This document shows, piece after piece, positions 1-19,802 of a stretch of 64,000 nucleotides of DNA; the first letter of the stretch is position 1, and each line of letters begins with the position of its first letter. A program made the translations under genes and the position numbers. This stretch comes from Trichuris trichiura. Its lineage: Eukaryota > Nematoda > Enoplea > Trichinellida > Trichuridae. Location: NCBI GenBank assembly GCA_037903355.1, contig JBAJFE010000014.1, positions 2,728,001 to 2,792,000 on the forward strand, written 5' to 3'. Below the pieces are notes generated by a model. The model was not told the origin of the DNA. It ran no database searches and was given only the letters and a program-made list of their open reading frames with translations.

Positions 1-111
1 GCATCTTCTGATTATTTCGGGGAGAAAAAGTTAAGATTATCTATTAAAGTATGAATATGTTCAACAGTATTTTTTATTTCGTTGTTGTAAAGTAAATTCT
101 TACTTTTATAG

Positions 112-1618
112 ATGTGCTTTCAACAAAAGTGTGTCACAGTTTCATCTGTGCAAACAGAAAATGCTTGTAAGGACGACTGCTACGGCTATGGGGTAAACAT
201 TGTTTTCTCGTGCATGCTTACGCGTTTAACTTTATTTCCTTCAGACGTGCAATAATCTAGGACATTGTCACTGCATTGTTGGATACGGTGGCATTGATTG
301 CAGCGTTCCAGGTCTTGGTGGCAGTGTCGACAGCGGTCCTGCTTCAGCCAGTGGTTTGTCTACTTTAATACATTCGTGTTGTAACTCACTTGTATTGTTT
401 AGGCGGCGTGCATCCTGGTGTGGGTTTGGCAGTGTTCTTCTTCATTTTCTTACCTCTTCTGGGTATCATTATTGCGCTTCTATACCGTAAAGGATACGTA
501 AAACTGTTTCGATTCAAGTATGTTTACATTTTTACTTCGGACGTATAGCTAATTCTTACTTTAGGACAGATAGGGTTTTAAAAGTATTCGACTTAAGAAG
601 ATCACCGTCAAAAAGTTCGAAAATGCGCAAGGTATCTAAGTGGGTTAGCGATGGAAAAATGGTGACTTCAAAAGGCCCTCCAGGCGCAACAAGGTGTTTA
701 CCTCCTCCTGCAACGGTCGTAGCTGCAACTTCACCTGCTTCGGCTTCACTTCCAGCAGTAGCGGCATCTGCGATTACGGAACTGAAGAGCAATGCTTCTG
801 CAGCGCAAAAACCTGTTACAAATTCATCAGCTCCAATGCTTATGACTTTAAGTAATTTGCAGTCATCGACTTCAGCAGGACAATTCACCTTGACACCCGC
901 TAGCACATTATTAAGAAGATCTAATTCACGGCCAAAAGTTCCAGCGCCACCTCGTCCACCGTCGCCTACGCGTCTGTCTGGCGAACGAGTATACTGTGAA
1001 ATAGGTTCAGTCCAGTCTATACCGCTGCAGTCTCATTCGAACGAGCTGAAGAGAGCTTTGAGCACTTTGCCTGTACCAGCAACAGTGATGCCTCAACGGC
1101 GCGCTCCGCCTCCTCCAGATTCGCCTAATATAGAACCGAAATGGTCGCGAAAGGTGGAACCAGTAGATGGTACTCAGACGAGCGTCAAAGACCGCCAAAA
1201 ATTGTTTGAATCCAAAGCTGGTAGTCTTCCGAAAGCAGTTGGTTTGGCACAAGCTCGTCTTGCTACCGAAAAAAAGGCATCCACTCTTGAAAGTAACCGT
1301 TCGAATGCAAAGTTATCAGGCGGCTCCAGTTCTTGCCATGGCTCTTTGAAGAGGAGTAGAAGCGCTGCTGGAAGTCAACGTCGTCCTCAGCAAGCTCCTC
1401 CGCCTCCGCCAAAGCTTAAAAAGGCGCTTTCGCCGAAAACACTTAAAGATATGAGCCGTGAAGAGGCGCTTAGAACGTTGGGTCCCGCAGGGAAAGAATC
1501 GATTGGTGTAACTACTTACGATCGCGCTGGTTGTTCCGCTTCGGAGAATAACTTCGGCTCCGGACGTGCCGTAGGCGGAAAGATAGCACAGCTTGCTGCC
1601 AAATTTTCAGGTGTTTAA
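112..1618 (+). CDS. ADAM-family transmembrane metalloprotease-like protein, C-terminal part (gene begins left of the window)
   Basis: Exons 112..192, 245..353, 403..517 and 565..1618 (stop TAA) join in one frame; about 452 residues are visible. The first two exons give the end of the cysteine-rich region and an EGF-like module with the ADAM-typical CNNLGHCHC stretch, ending in GGSVDSGPAS. Exon 3 encodes a hydrophobic membrane span (core FFFIFLPLLGIIIALLY) followed by a basic stop-transfer stretch. Exon 4 is a long cytoplasmic tail of about 350 residues, rich in Ser, Ala and Pro, with several SH3-ligand-like runs such as APPRPPSP and APPPPPKLKK. Domain order matches membrane ADAMs, which shed or bind surface proteins. 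The pro-, metalloprotease and disintegrin domains lie outside the window, so it cannot be said whether the zinc site (HExxH) is intact or which ADAM orthologue this is. Confidence 0.9.
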
Positions 1619-3165
1619 TCAGTCCATAAGAAACTTGCCGCAACGGTGAAACAGTGCACCATCCTCTTTTGAACAGGTTTCCGATTTTACTTTCAGTTTT
1701 AGACTGTCTTATCCTGCTGCCAAGTTGAGTCCTTTAATTTTTTCTAGAGAAGGCACTTTCACCCTCATTGGTCCTATCGTCCGTGGTCTTTGCGTTTCAA
1801 GTTTTAAGATTGAGGTCCGTTGGAAAGCAGCGGTCCATTTTAATTAAATCGAAGGTGTAGTACGCTTTTGTTTTTGCAAGAAGGCTTTGTGTATTACTAG
1901 TCTTGAAAATTTTAGCCCTTCTACTTTGCTGTTGCACCCCATAATATTAGCGCATTTCACATGTCAGTCGATATAGTTTTTTTATCTCAAAGCCAATCGA
2001 AACAAGCCAACTATTATCGCCAGGATGAGCATCTTTAAAAAGACTAAGGAAAAGAAAAAAGAATTGGTTAAATGGGAATGACAAACCTTCTTTCCAGCAG
2101 GATTAGGGATAACACCTTTACGTCAATTCCCCCAAATGTAGGAAACATACATGAAGTCTTCGCATAAATCCTGGGACAACGGGGGAAGAGTTTCTGTTTT
2201 TAATGTCTACCCTTACTCGGTTGCGTTGTGAGTTCCAATTATTAATACGTCATTTCCTAGCCTGAGTTCCATTCTATCTAACGGTGGTTCCATGTCGGCT
2301 GTAGCTTACTGTTGTCAAAAGTTAGAGGCGCAAAGGTGAGGGCATTGACGAGAAATTTTAGAACGAGGGCTTTTGCCTCATGATGACTATCTCTAAGTCG
2401 GCAGCGGCCCGTTGGTTCAGCAGTCTCACAAGAAGAGGCTAAAGTTCAGAAGATATGGTTCGGAGCGATTGGCTTTCCAACCCCAACAATAACCCTCTAA
2501 ACGATCTCTCGAGGTCAGAGTCTAGTTAGACCGAACAGCATATGTCACTCAAGCTAGAGGTATCTCAACAATCGATACACAGAGATTTCCAGGAGATTGG
2601 GAAAATCGGGAAGTTGAACAACTATGTCCCTTATTGACAGAGCGACGAGCAGATGTCTGTTCGCTTCTCAATATGTTCTTCTTTGCTTCATAGAAATGAC
2701 GAGCAATCATTTGGCGGCCACATCGTCATAGCCCATAAAAACGGCTTGTTTATTATAACTGCCAGAAGTGGCCACAACGGTTGGATGCCAATGATGTACC
2801 GACGCCAAGATCCCCTTACCATCAGGAATGACTTGTTTCAACTCAGCTTTAAGGTAACCTGTAGCGCATGCCTGAATCGTCTTGTCCGTCATACCCTGTA
2901 TGCCCCATCGTGGAAAATGTTAGTCATGAGACTAGAACATAATTTATTTGTCTGTATGCATTAGCTTCTGGCCTAACTTCGCTTTTAGGTCACGAAAAGA
3001 TCTTACGAGTAAGAGAACAAGGAGAAGCATTTAAACATAACGAAGCCAGAAGTTGTCGTGCTGAACTTCAGTACGCTTTCGTTAAGCCAACAGGACGCGG
3101 AGTCACGCTAAAAAAATGTTTCACCTTTTGAAGACGTGGTTTCTTGGTACGGGACCGTATGTTTT
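1619..3165. other. Intergenic region, no supported gene
   Basis: About 1.5 kb between the ADAM stop codon and the first foldback element. Short open frames occur on both strands near 2650-2960, but they overlap each other and have no recognisable motif or convincing splice context. The last 40 bases (from about 3127) already belong to the outer flank shared by the foldback family, with the string TGGTTTCTTGGTACGG. Confidence 0.5.
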
Positions 3166-3381
3166 CATAATGAAAAGCTTTATTACGGATAGGTTCCCGT
3201 TTTTATGTGTGAAAAAACTCCGGAGCTTTCGTGTCAATCGAGACCCGTCTTCAGCGGTCTTAAATCTATGATATATTTACAATTTAAGACCGCTGAAGAC
3301 GGGTATCGATTGACCCGAAAGCTCCGGAGTTTTTTCACACATAAAAACAGGAATCTATCCGTAATAAAGTTTTTCATTATG
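3166..3381. repeat. Foldback (palindromic) element, copy 1
   Basis: A 216-bp near-perfect palindrome: arms 3166..3265 and 3282..3381 are reverse complements around a 16-nt loop. The ends carry TTTATTACGGAT / ATCCGTAATAAA. Both arms contain the family box: CTGAAGA, a GGGT...ACCC hairpin, then GAAAGCTCCGGAG (right arm CTGAAGA at 3293-3299, GAAA at 3317-3320; left arm mirrored at 3254-3248). It lies in the gap between two genes and holds no ORF of its own; the short open frame across it is a by-product of the palindrome. A transcript would form a hairpin of about 100 bp. Confidence 0.9.
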
Positions 3382-3555
3382 TTTCACGTTAACTGTTAAT
3401 TTTGGTCCTTCGAAATTCAAAGGAAAAAATGCAGTAACTTCTGGACCACCTATACCGTGGCGGTAGTAGAAAGAACACGTAGTAAAAATCAAACCTCAGA
3501 GTGATACGCAAAGAACAGAACTTTTTAATCAAGGGACCAAATTATGCAGAAGAAA

Positions 3556-6166
3556 TCACTCTTCCTCTCTGATGACATGCTTCTTCCTTTCCGGGACACG
3601 TAATATAGAACCTGGCTTGCTGTGCATGATGCGATTGCACTCCCTGAAACAAGCCTTGAAATGTTAGCGCTAATTGAAGAGCCAAGGACGCACTTTCGTT
3701 TCCGAGATTCTCGAATAGTTCGCAGTTCCTTCTTGGCATTGTATACGTGCTTCGGCAGCTGTCGATGCTTGGCAATTCGACGGATTTCGGGAAAGGCAGC
3801 ATATTTTTCCTTTAACTTCTCGGCATAAAGCAAAGCATTACGCTCACGAAACGTTTTCTGAAGTTGGCAAAGATTCAAACTACAAGGCAACTACGCGGTT
3901 GCAAGCAGTCTGACCGGTCCTAGCTTGTTCCAAGCGGTTGCCTTCCACAAGCGTATGTTGAATTCATCCGAGCCACTGAGAATGTAGGCATTGTCTAAAG
4001 TCCATGACACAACCATCACTCGTTGCATACGCTTGGTGTGATATATTTCCCTGCGGGTCAACGACCGTTGGAGCAATGTGAACTAGTCTGGTTTAAAAAT
4101 ACTACCGGCTGTTTCCCGCGTTCTGTGGGAATATTCTTATCGTCTTGTCGTAACTGCCTGATACAAATTCACGACCAGTTGGGGAATAATCAACATCCAT
4201 TACTACAACAGTTTGAAATAATCAAAAGCAACTTTTATTAGGGCTCAATTACTAACCTGCTGAAACATGATCAACGTGGACCTTGAATGGTTCAGACAAC
4301 CTACGCATGTCGAATGAGTAGAGGCTGAAAAAGCACATGATGAACACTTAGCACACCTTCTAGCACTGGAGCCCCTTAGTTTTTTTATTCGTGAAACTTC
4401 TGTTGTCCTCTAACGTTGAAATTCCCTGAAAGATTACCCACAGCAACACCCACGCGGTTTTTAGCCCTGAGGAATGTATCCTAACAGTCTCTGCCCTCTC
4501 GTCGCTCCCTTCGGTATTCCAGCACTTCTTGAAAATCATTGCTGGAAAGATTCCTATTGTACTCTTAAAAATTGAAGTTACTTTTACAGAGTGGGAATTG
4601 ATAAGGGAATCAGAATATCGTCAACAGGATAAACGTGTTATGAGAATGAATATATCGTCCCTAGTGAAAGCTGAAAGCTGCAACACGCAAGTCGCTTTGA
4701 ATTAGAACCGATTCAACTTGATGACTTTGCAGATTTTCTGGATAGTTAGTAATATATTGACTGTCAAAACATTAGCTACGCCAGTGCGTCAAGTATTCGT
4801 GGGGACTGCTTCTGCTGCAAATACTTGTTTACAGGCAATGCTTATCGGAGAAAAATAGAAAGAAGTGCAACTACAAGGACCCATGAAGGGCAGAACGTTA
4901 TGGTACAGACATAAATTGAACTGACAATTTTTAAAAACAATTATAATTAAATCAGAACAATCATCAGTCAAAAGATGGAACGTATTAATTGAGACGGCCT
5001 AGATACAATGACTTATTTATAGCAACTTACTTATAGTCTTCGTTCGCTACAGTGAAAACGAAAGGTTCCATCGGATTCCAGGCAATGGAATTGCTCTTGA
5101 GTGTCATGATTACCTGAAAACCACATCTAAAAAAACGCTTTACCAAGCATACGATGTCAGGTGCTCAGGTGCACTGAAGTTTTAATAAAAAAGGTAAAAC
5201 TGAGGATGGTAATCACTCTGCATACCTTTCGCAGGGGATCTTGAGCTCTGCAATCATACAGGATAATGCTGCGATCACTAGCAAGAGCCGCGAAAATGTC
5301 GGGCTGAAAAAAGATAACCATTAACGACAAAGCTTTCTTTGACAAAACGTATCTAGCAGGAAAAGGTGACGTTTAACGTTAAGTAGAAGTACTAACCTCA
5401 GCAGGGTTGAAGCGAATTTTGTGTACGCTAGCTACTCCCCAATCCAGCGTTCTAACTGGAGTTGCTCGACTGTGTTCCCAGACACATACGGAACTACCGC
5501 AGGTGGCAAAAATTTCATCTGTCCGGCTATGAGCAATGTCCATGAGGACGTCCTTAAATCATAAAAACGATAGATTCTATAGTAAATGTGAAATGAAACG
5601 CAGCGACCTACCGAAACCGAAATACAAGATATAGGTTCCTCAGTCTTGGGCATTTTCGTGGCCCAACGTTTTATAACTTTGTCGTCTCCAACAGAGAAGA
5701 AACTTTCACCGCGTGGATCAAAAGCCATGCCACGGACAAAACCCGAATGAGCTTGGAAGTGATTAAAGCATTGTTTTCTCTTGAGATCCCACATACGTAT
5801 CTGGAACGACCTTTTACTCAGTTCAAACTGGCTAAATTGCTGCGAACCTCTCCATCATATGAACCAGACAATGTAATTGACAGACGTTCTGGATGCTTAG
5901 CGAAACAGTGCACGCCATCCGAATGCCCATCTAAGCTGCACAGAAAAGGTTTGGCGAACACCCTTTCTAATTTAACTGCATTCAGGGCACGTGTGTATTC
6001 GCGAGCCGACTGTAAGGGGTGCAACTTGGGATCATAATTTCTTGGAACTAAACTTGATCATATATTTAGCTCACGTGTTGACAAAAAGCATCGTACCTTT
6101 GAATATATCATTTTTTGTATCTCTTAAGTAAGCGCTTGGATTTCTTGACAGCACTTTCACCTTCAT
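3556..6166 (-). CDS. dcaf13: DCAF13/SOF1 WD40 ribosome-biogenesis protein
   Basis: Eleven exons on the minus strand: 6166..6097, 6047..5848, 5800..5612, 5552..5397, 5303..5226, 5113..5031, 4324..4257, 4202..4106, 4050..3915, 3857..3694, 3643..3556. They close in frame to 442 residues, the usual family length. The start MKVKVLSRNPSAYLR and the block LHPLQSAREYTRALNA are hallmarks of the N-terminus. WD40 repeats follow (GSYDGEIRMWDL, SVGDDKVIKRW, GSSVCVWEH, SDRSIILYD, GSYDKTIRIF, GSDEFNIRLW). The C-terminal Sof1 domain has AEKLKEKYAAFPEIRRIA and RQLPKHVYNAKKELR, and ends KPGSILRVPERKKHV. The family works in the small-subunit processome in the nucleolus; in vertebrates it is also a DDB1-CUL4 substrate receptor. 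The 5'-most exon is 142 bp from the MAK16 start. The intron between exons 9 and 10 uses donor GTCAGA, somewhat weak. No disruption is seen. Confidence 0.96.
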
Positions 6167-6308
6167 GCTTTCCTCTGTCTACACTTAGCTCTTTACCATA
6201 CTGTAATTTTTAGAAAACACAAGTTCTGATGCTTTACTGTAATTCAGTCGTTGCTAAAGGGACGCAGAAGTTCAGCCGTCAGAGCATCGAACGACGCTGA
6301 TCATCGCA
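6167..6308. promoter_or_regulatory. Shared bidirectional promoter region of dcaf13 and mak16
   Basis: Only 142 bp separate the two divergent start codons, so both 5' UTRs and core promoters must fit here or overlap. I see no clear TATA box. That both flanking genes serve ribosome assembly suggests joint control; this is inferred from layout only. Confidence 0.7.
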
Positions 6309-8439
6309 ATGCAGACGGATGATGTTACATGGCAACTACTGAATCATGAATTCTGTTCCTTCAAAACCCAGTAAGTTAAAAGTAGCCGTTTTACTATTGC
6401 AGTTCAACCGCAATATCCTGACTGGGAAGTAGAAGTTGTTTGTCATTTTAAAACGTCTTCATGTTATTGTTTTGTGAACCTGTTGTTAGAGTACAATGTA
6501 AGTGGGTAAACTGGTTGATGAGCGCTAAGGAATCTCTCTGTAGGTTGTTTGTTTCGATTTAATTTTATTTTTTGATTGTTTGGTGTATTCTGTAAACACT
6601 TCCTCAAACGGGAATACTCCTGAACTTGGAAGATACAAAACCCTTTGTCGGGGATACTCTCCGTGGCAATACGCTAATCTTTTGTAAACTGTTAGGTAAT
6701 ATCCGTACAACTTCTGAACCCATGCACGCGCTGCAACTTGTTAATGAAAACTTGGTTAAATGCGCCTTAGCATTCGAACAATCAAGTCTGACTACGATAA
6801 AAAGATAATCATTTAAAAGATTGGGCAGCTGAAAGACTGCTTATGGTATTCCAACTTCTATTAATAACATTTTGTTAGTCTGTTGATAGGGCTTTCATGG
6901 AATGTCAGCCCCTAGCGATTCCGTGCGCTCTGTTATGCTCTTTAGCTATAGCATTATTTTTTATGATTCCTAGCGACAGATACCTGTTTGTCTGCGCAGA
7001 GCAAAGAATTCGTATTTTCGCTACTGGGAATTTGCTTCTAGAGTGAAGACCCAGAAGTTTTGCAGAAATGAATGGAATTTGACCGGATTGTGTACGAGAC
7101 AAGCATGTCCTCTTTCTAACAGTCAATATGCTACCGTACGTGAGGAAAAGGGTGAGCACTTGTTTTATTGTTTGTATTTTGGTTGAGTGTTCTTTGAGTC
7201 CGAGAAGAGTCAGTATTGCCAATATTTCTGTCGAATTATTTGTGCAATTAGTTTTGATGCTGAAGTGTAGTGCGCTGTTATATTCTGTAGCATTAAGCAT
7301 ATATTCATATAAACAAGTTTTGGTGCATTTTGTAATGACACTTTCTATCCTCTTTTAGAGTAGTGTCGATAAATGCGTCAGCAGCCATTTCAGATTAAAT
7401 TAATGCTGTTTGATTGCGTCCATTGTTTCCAATCTTATTTTACTAGTTTCTTAATTCCCTAGTACACTCTGTGTACACCTTTTTTGCATTTTCACTTTTA
7501 ACAACAGCCTTTAACAGTTTCAATTGTGCCACCATTTTGTTTCCCTTATCGATTTCCTTTCAAGTAGTCTACAACGGTAACGCGAGCGTTTTTAGGCGTA
7601 CTCTACTTGTACATGAAAGTTGTGGAGCGTAGTCATTTTCCTAATCGCCTTTGGGAGAAGGTTAAGTTATCAAGAAACTTTGACAAGGCAGTGAGTGAAA
7701 TAGACGAACGTTTGATATACTGGCCAAGGTTCATCCGGTACAAGTGCAAGCAACGACTGATCAGATTGCACCAGGTTTTAGCTCGAATGCGCAAACTTGT
7801 TTTACACTCAAGGTTCGGTGCATTTTACATGTATTTCCTTTGTAAAGCTTCCGCTTTGCAGGAAAACTATAATTCCCATTTCGAAAAAGATAGAGCGTCG
7901 GGAACGTAGGCGAGAAGATAAGGCATTGGTCGCTGCCAAGATAGACAAGTGCATTGAGCAAGAACTGCTCGAGCGCCTTTCCAAAGGAACTGTATGGTTT
8001 CTCAAGCTTCACTTTCATCTTGGAAGGTTCACTTTCCTTTTTTTAGTACGGTGACATTTACAACTACAATGAAGCCGCCTTTTCAAAAGTGTTAGATAAG
8101 GAGGGCGATAATAAAGATGTTGATGAAGTGGTTGAAGTAGACGATCTTGAACGGGTTCGGTACGTCGAGGATTTCGAAGAATCTAGCGAATCAGATATCG
8201 AAGTATTCAAAGACATCTTTTTTCCCTCCTATCTTTTCTCTACCTTTCCGCAGGATTTGACCGCCAAAATTGCCTCCAGCACTGAATCCGACTCCAGCGG
8301 TGAAGATGAACCGCAGTCTAAAAGTCGCCGGCGCCGTAAGGGTAAACCACCGAAGAAACCGAAGTTTCTATTCAAGAAACCTCATGTGGAAATTGAATAT
8401 GAGGAGGCTGTTCCGTCAACTTCTAGGGTTACGGTGTGA
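6309..8439 (+). CDS. mak16: MAK16 ribosome-biogenesis factor (60S pre-ribosome)
   Basis: Six exons: 6309..6370, 7042..7151, 7596..7812, 7862..7991, 8047..8202, 8254..8439. They close in frame to 286 residues, close to the usual family size of about 300. The N-terminus [19 protein letters not shown] and the cysteine-rich block [12 protein letters not shown]...[12 protein letters not shown] are diagnostic of MAK16. Then come [35 protein letters not shown], and a basic stretch [18 protein letters not shown]. The tail alternates acidic ([20 protein letters not shown]) and basic segments and ends with the conserved VEIEYEEA motif. MAK16 is a nucleolar factor needed for large-subunit (25S/28S and 5.8S) rRNA processing. 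Exon 2 lies 671 nt downstream of exon 1, the longest intron. A poly(A) signal AATAAA sits at 8473-8478. Divergent partner: dcaf13. Confidence 0.96.
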
Positions 8440-10323
8440 AGCATATTTGTTTCTTGTGTTCATTGTTAACTTAATAAAACCTTTGCTCTTCAATGAATTT
8501 TTACCGGTTATGTAGCATTAACATTTTTCAGGTTAACATGTAGTTAAAACGTGATCCTCAGCTTTGCTTTAGGTTTATGCGCCAGATTTATTTTCAAGCG
8601 AATGAGATTTTCCTTAACTACTTTTCATTGTTTCTTCTATTCGTTCTTATTAGGGCACCGTCAATGTGAATGTAGAAAGTTCTGGATTTACAAAAAGTGA
8701 CAGCAATTAAGTAAGGCGAAGGCGGAGCACTGAAAGCTTAATTAGCAAGCCGTTCGGAGTCCCCGCTTTGTGAAAACGTTATACAAAAGAAGCACAGTGC
8801 TAAAAGCTAAATTTATTGATGTTTACCAACATATGCAAAGGCGAAAAGAGTAATATCAGCAATATGAGCACGATACAGCGCATGAAGGGAAAAGAAATTG
8901 CATTTGTAACACGATCGGTTTATGCTGAGAGTATGTCTGCATTTGTATTAATATATACTAACATATTTTCTCTTAATGTCTTCAAAGGTATTTTATAAAC
9001 CTGTATTTTGGTTTGCCAACCGTAGCTAGTAATGTTTATAATAGCAGTTAATAAAACGTCATGATAGCAAGGGGCGGCAGAAAAACATTTTTCACGATGT
9101 CGAGCACTCATGTGGCTAGTGACAATAGGTTTTCCTTAAGTTTTTTCAATGATGCTAATTCCACGTTACTTTGAACGACAGGCATGTTCATGTTGTTATT
9201 CTATTCAGAGTTACAAAATGCTTTTATAAGTTTGAAGTGTCGCATGATGACGGTCGCTGTGATACATGTAAAATGCAGGTTTTCCATTAAGGAGTTTAAT
9301 ATCCGTAATGTATAGACGCTGTATATCAATGTTTGCCAATAAGTGTTGTTTGTTCAACCTTGTAAGGCGCTACCCAGTGTCACAGCTGATTGTTTAAGTA
9401 TGCTTCAGTGGGCTTCGTAGGTAGTGTGATGACGAAATGGCATCGCTTTTTATTGCTTCCTATTAATATCAATATGCTGCTTGATTGCTTTGCCTTCAGC
9501 AGTTAAGAGTACTTCTTTCTTATCAGAGTGATATTTTTTGACTTTAACGTAGAAAAGCACTGTTGCTAAGCTGACTTGTGTTATGAACAATTGGATATTT
9601 TGATAGCTCGCTGTTAACTGATTTCACTGAGCCAAATGCAAATCATGAAACCTACTTTACTAGAGCGACTCGTATGAATACTTGGAAGTTTTTGTTGAAT
9701 TCGTGCTTCATTTTGCATTCTTTCCTTTTAAGCGCATGCATGCAAGTGCAGTAATCATATAAATTCTTAAGTATACTTAGCATACCTGTTGTTACCTAAC
9801 CTATATTTGCGCTTCATGGCGTCTTAAGTAGCCAATCGCCAATCAAAATGGACATTGCATTGTAATATGCAGTAAGACTAAGTGACTCACGGAGATGGTA
9901 AGGTAGCTTCTCCTAATCGAATTTTGTGTATGGCTTAGAACTGCCTGAAGTTGCTAGCCTGGCTCTAACCTCCTCCTACTAAGGAAATTTGGTTTTTAAA
10001 CAGCACCAACTTTTTCGGTTGTTTCGAAGTGCTAATGTAGTCTAGCAATGACGATTTCAGTCGGTTCTTTCCGATTAACTGAGTGTTAAGCATGGATTGA
10101 GCGTATCTCAGCTTTGCAGTTATGTAAATTATGGCTAAAATTTACTGATCATATTTTTGACAAAGTAAGCTGTGACGTCTCATTTGAACATTTGGTAAGT
10201 CGTCTAATGGTTAAAAATAGTCATCGTGAATAACGTTTTTATTTTTATGCTGGTCTGATTGATGGTTTTAAGAACTTGTTTACATGCTTTTTAAAATGCC
10301 CATTTACATTTATATGTACTGTA
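8440..10323. other. Intergenic region, no supported gene
   Basis: Apart from the MAK16 poly(A) signal at its start, this AT-rich stretch contains only short, overlapping open frames without motifs. I see no RNA gene or intact repeat in it. Confidence 0.5.
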
Positions 10324-10453
10324 CTTCAGCGGTCTTAAAATGATGTAATTTACACCATTTTAAGACCGCTGAAGACGGGTCGCGTTTTGACCCGAAAGCT
10401 CAAGGGAAATTAGTACTAAAATTTTTCAACCGGATTTACAATCCGTAAAAAAA
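10324..10453. repeat. Foldback element, truncated copy (one full arm, start of the other)
   Basis: The inner palindrome 10324..10342 / 10355..10373 (CTTCAGCGGTCTTAAAATG and its complement) is followed only on the right by the rest of an arm: CTGAAGA (10369-10375), hairpin GGGTC...GACCC, GAAAGCTC (10394-10401), and an end-like ATCCGTAAAA near 10440. The left arm stops after the CTTCAG box, so the copy is truncated. Confidence 0.8.
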
Positions 10454-11039
10454 GAAGCAGCCTATATGTACTTTCCAGTTTATGTAATTTTTCCGGTTGG
10501 TAAACCTTTGGCTTAAATTAATTTCTCTTACTTTTTGCTAGACGTGGCTCTGCGTTCTTTTTTCATCTGATGAATATTCATTTTGTCTAAAGCGGCGCCA
10601 GCGGATCACGAGGTACAGTGGCTACCTTTCGCGAAGTGGTGCAGTCTTGAAGAGGTCATTAAGATCTTTTATTATTTCTGCATTCAACGTAATATGCATC
10701 AACTGTCCCAGTTCTGTGCAAAATCCTTTTAATTCACGTAACAAAAAGGTCTGCAAGGCAAGGATACTCCTCACAAAATTAGTTACAGCAATTGACAACG
10801 ACTTTTAGCGGTCATTGGTTCAGGTTGTCCACGATGGCCACTAATTCTGTTTACGACGAACGGCTAGTAAGAACAACGAAAAACTCAACGAGATTCCGGA
10901 GCCCACTTGTGGGTGTTAGAAACCCTGGGTCACTTTGGCGCAGCCATGATACTGCTGTAGGCGCTCGATGTGCATGAAGAGGGTAATGCGAAGGGATTCA
11001 TGCCCGCGAACGGCGCTATGCTGCCCATGCCAGTTAGCG
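10454..11039. other. Region downstream of unc-3, no supported gene
   Basis: Between the truncated foldback copy and the unc-3 stop codon. It would include the unc-3 3' UTR. No coding sequence or RNA gene recognised. Confidence 0.5.
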
Positions 11040-19715
<8,676 letters not shown>

Positions 19716-19802
19716 GACTGTGCTTCGCACGAGATTACGGTTGTTGTCACAAGTCTTTTGAGGACTAGAGAAAATTCCCAGGTCTCTGAGGTGGTGCGAC
19801 AC

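Noticed and set aside
2653..2964. A gene at 2.65-2.96 kb on either strand
   Set aside because: The two overlapping frames have no motif, and no consistent splicing extends either of them.
3248..3320. A complete type III hammerhead formed across the two arms of foldback copy 1
   Set aside because: The left arm is the exact complement of the box, so a simple long hairpin is far more stable, and the bases between the presumed cleavage site and stem I would have to stay unpaired.
6525..6700. A candidate MAK16 exon 2 with QYAN-like residues near 6680
   Set aside because: The true exon 2 with [12 protein letters not shown] and SNSQYATV was found at 7042..7151, so the resemblance is chance.
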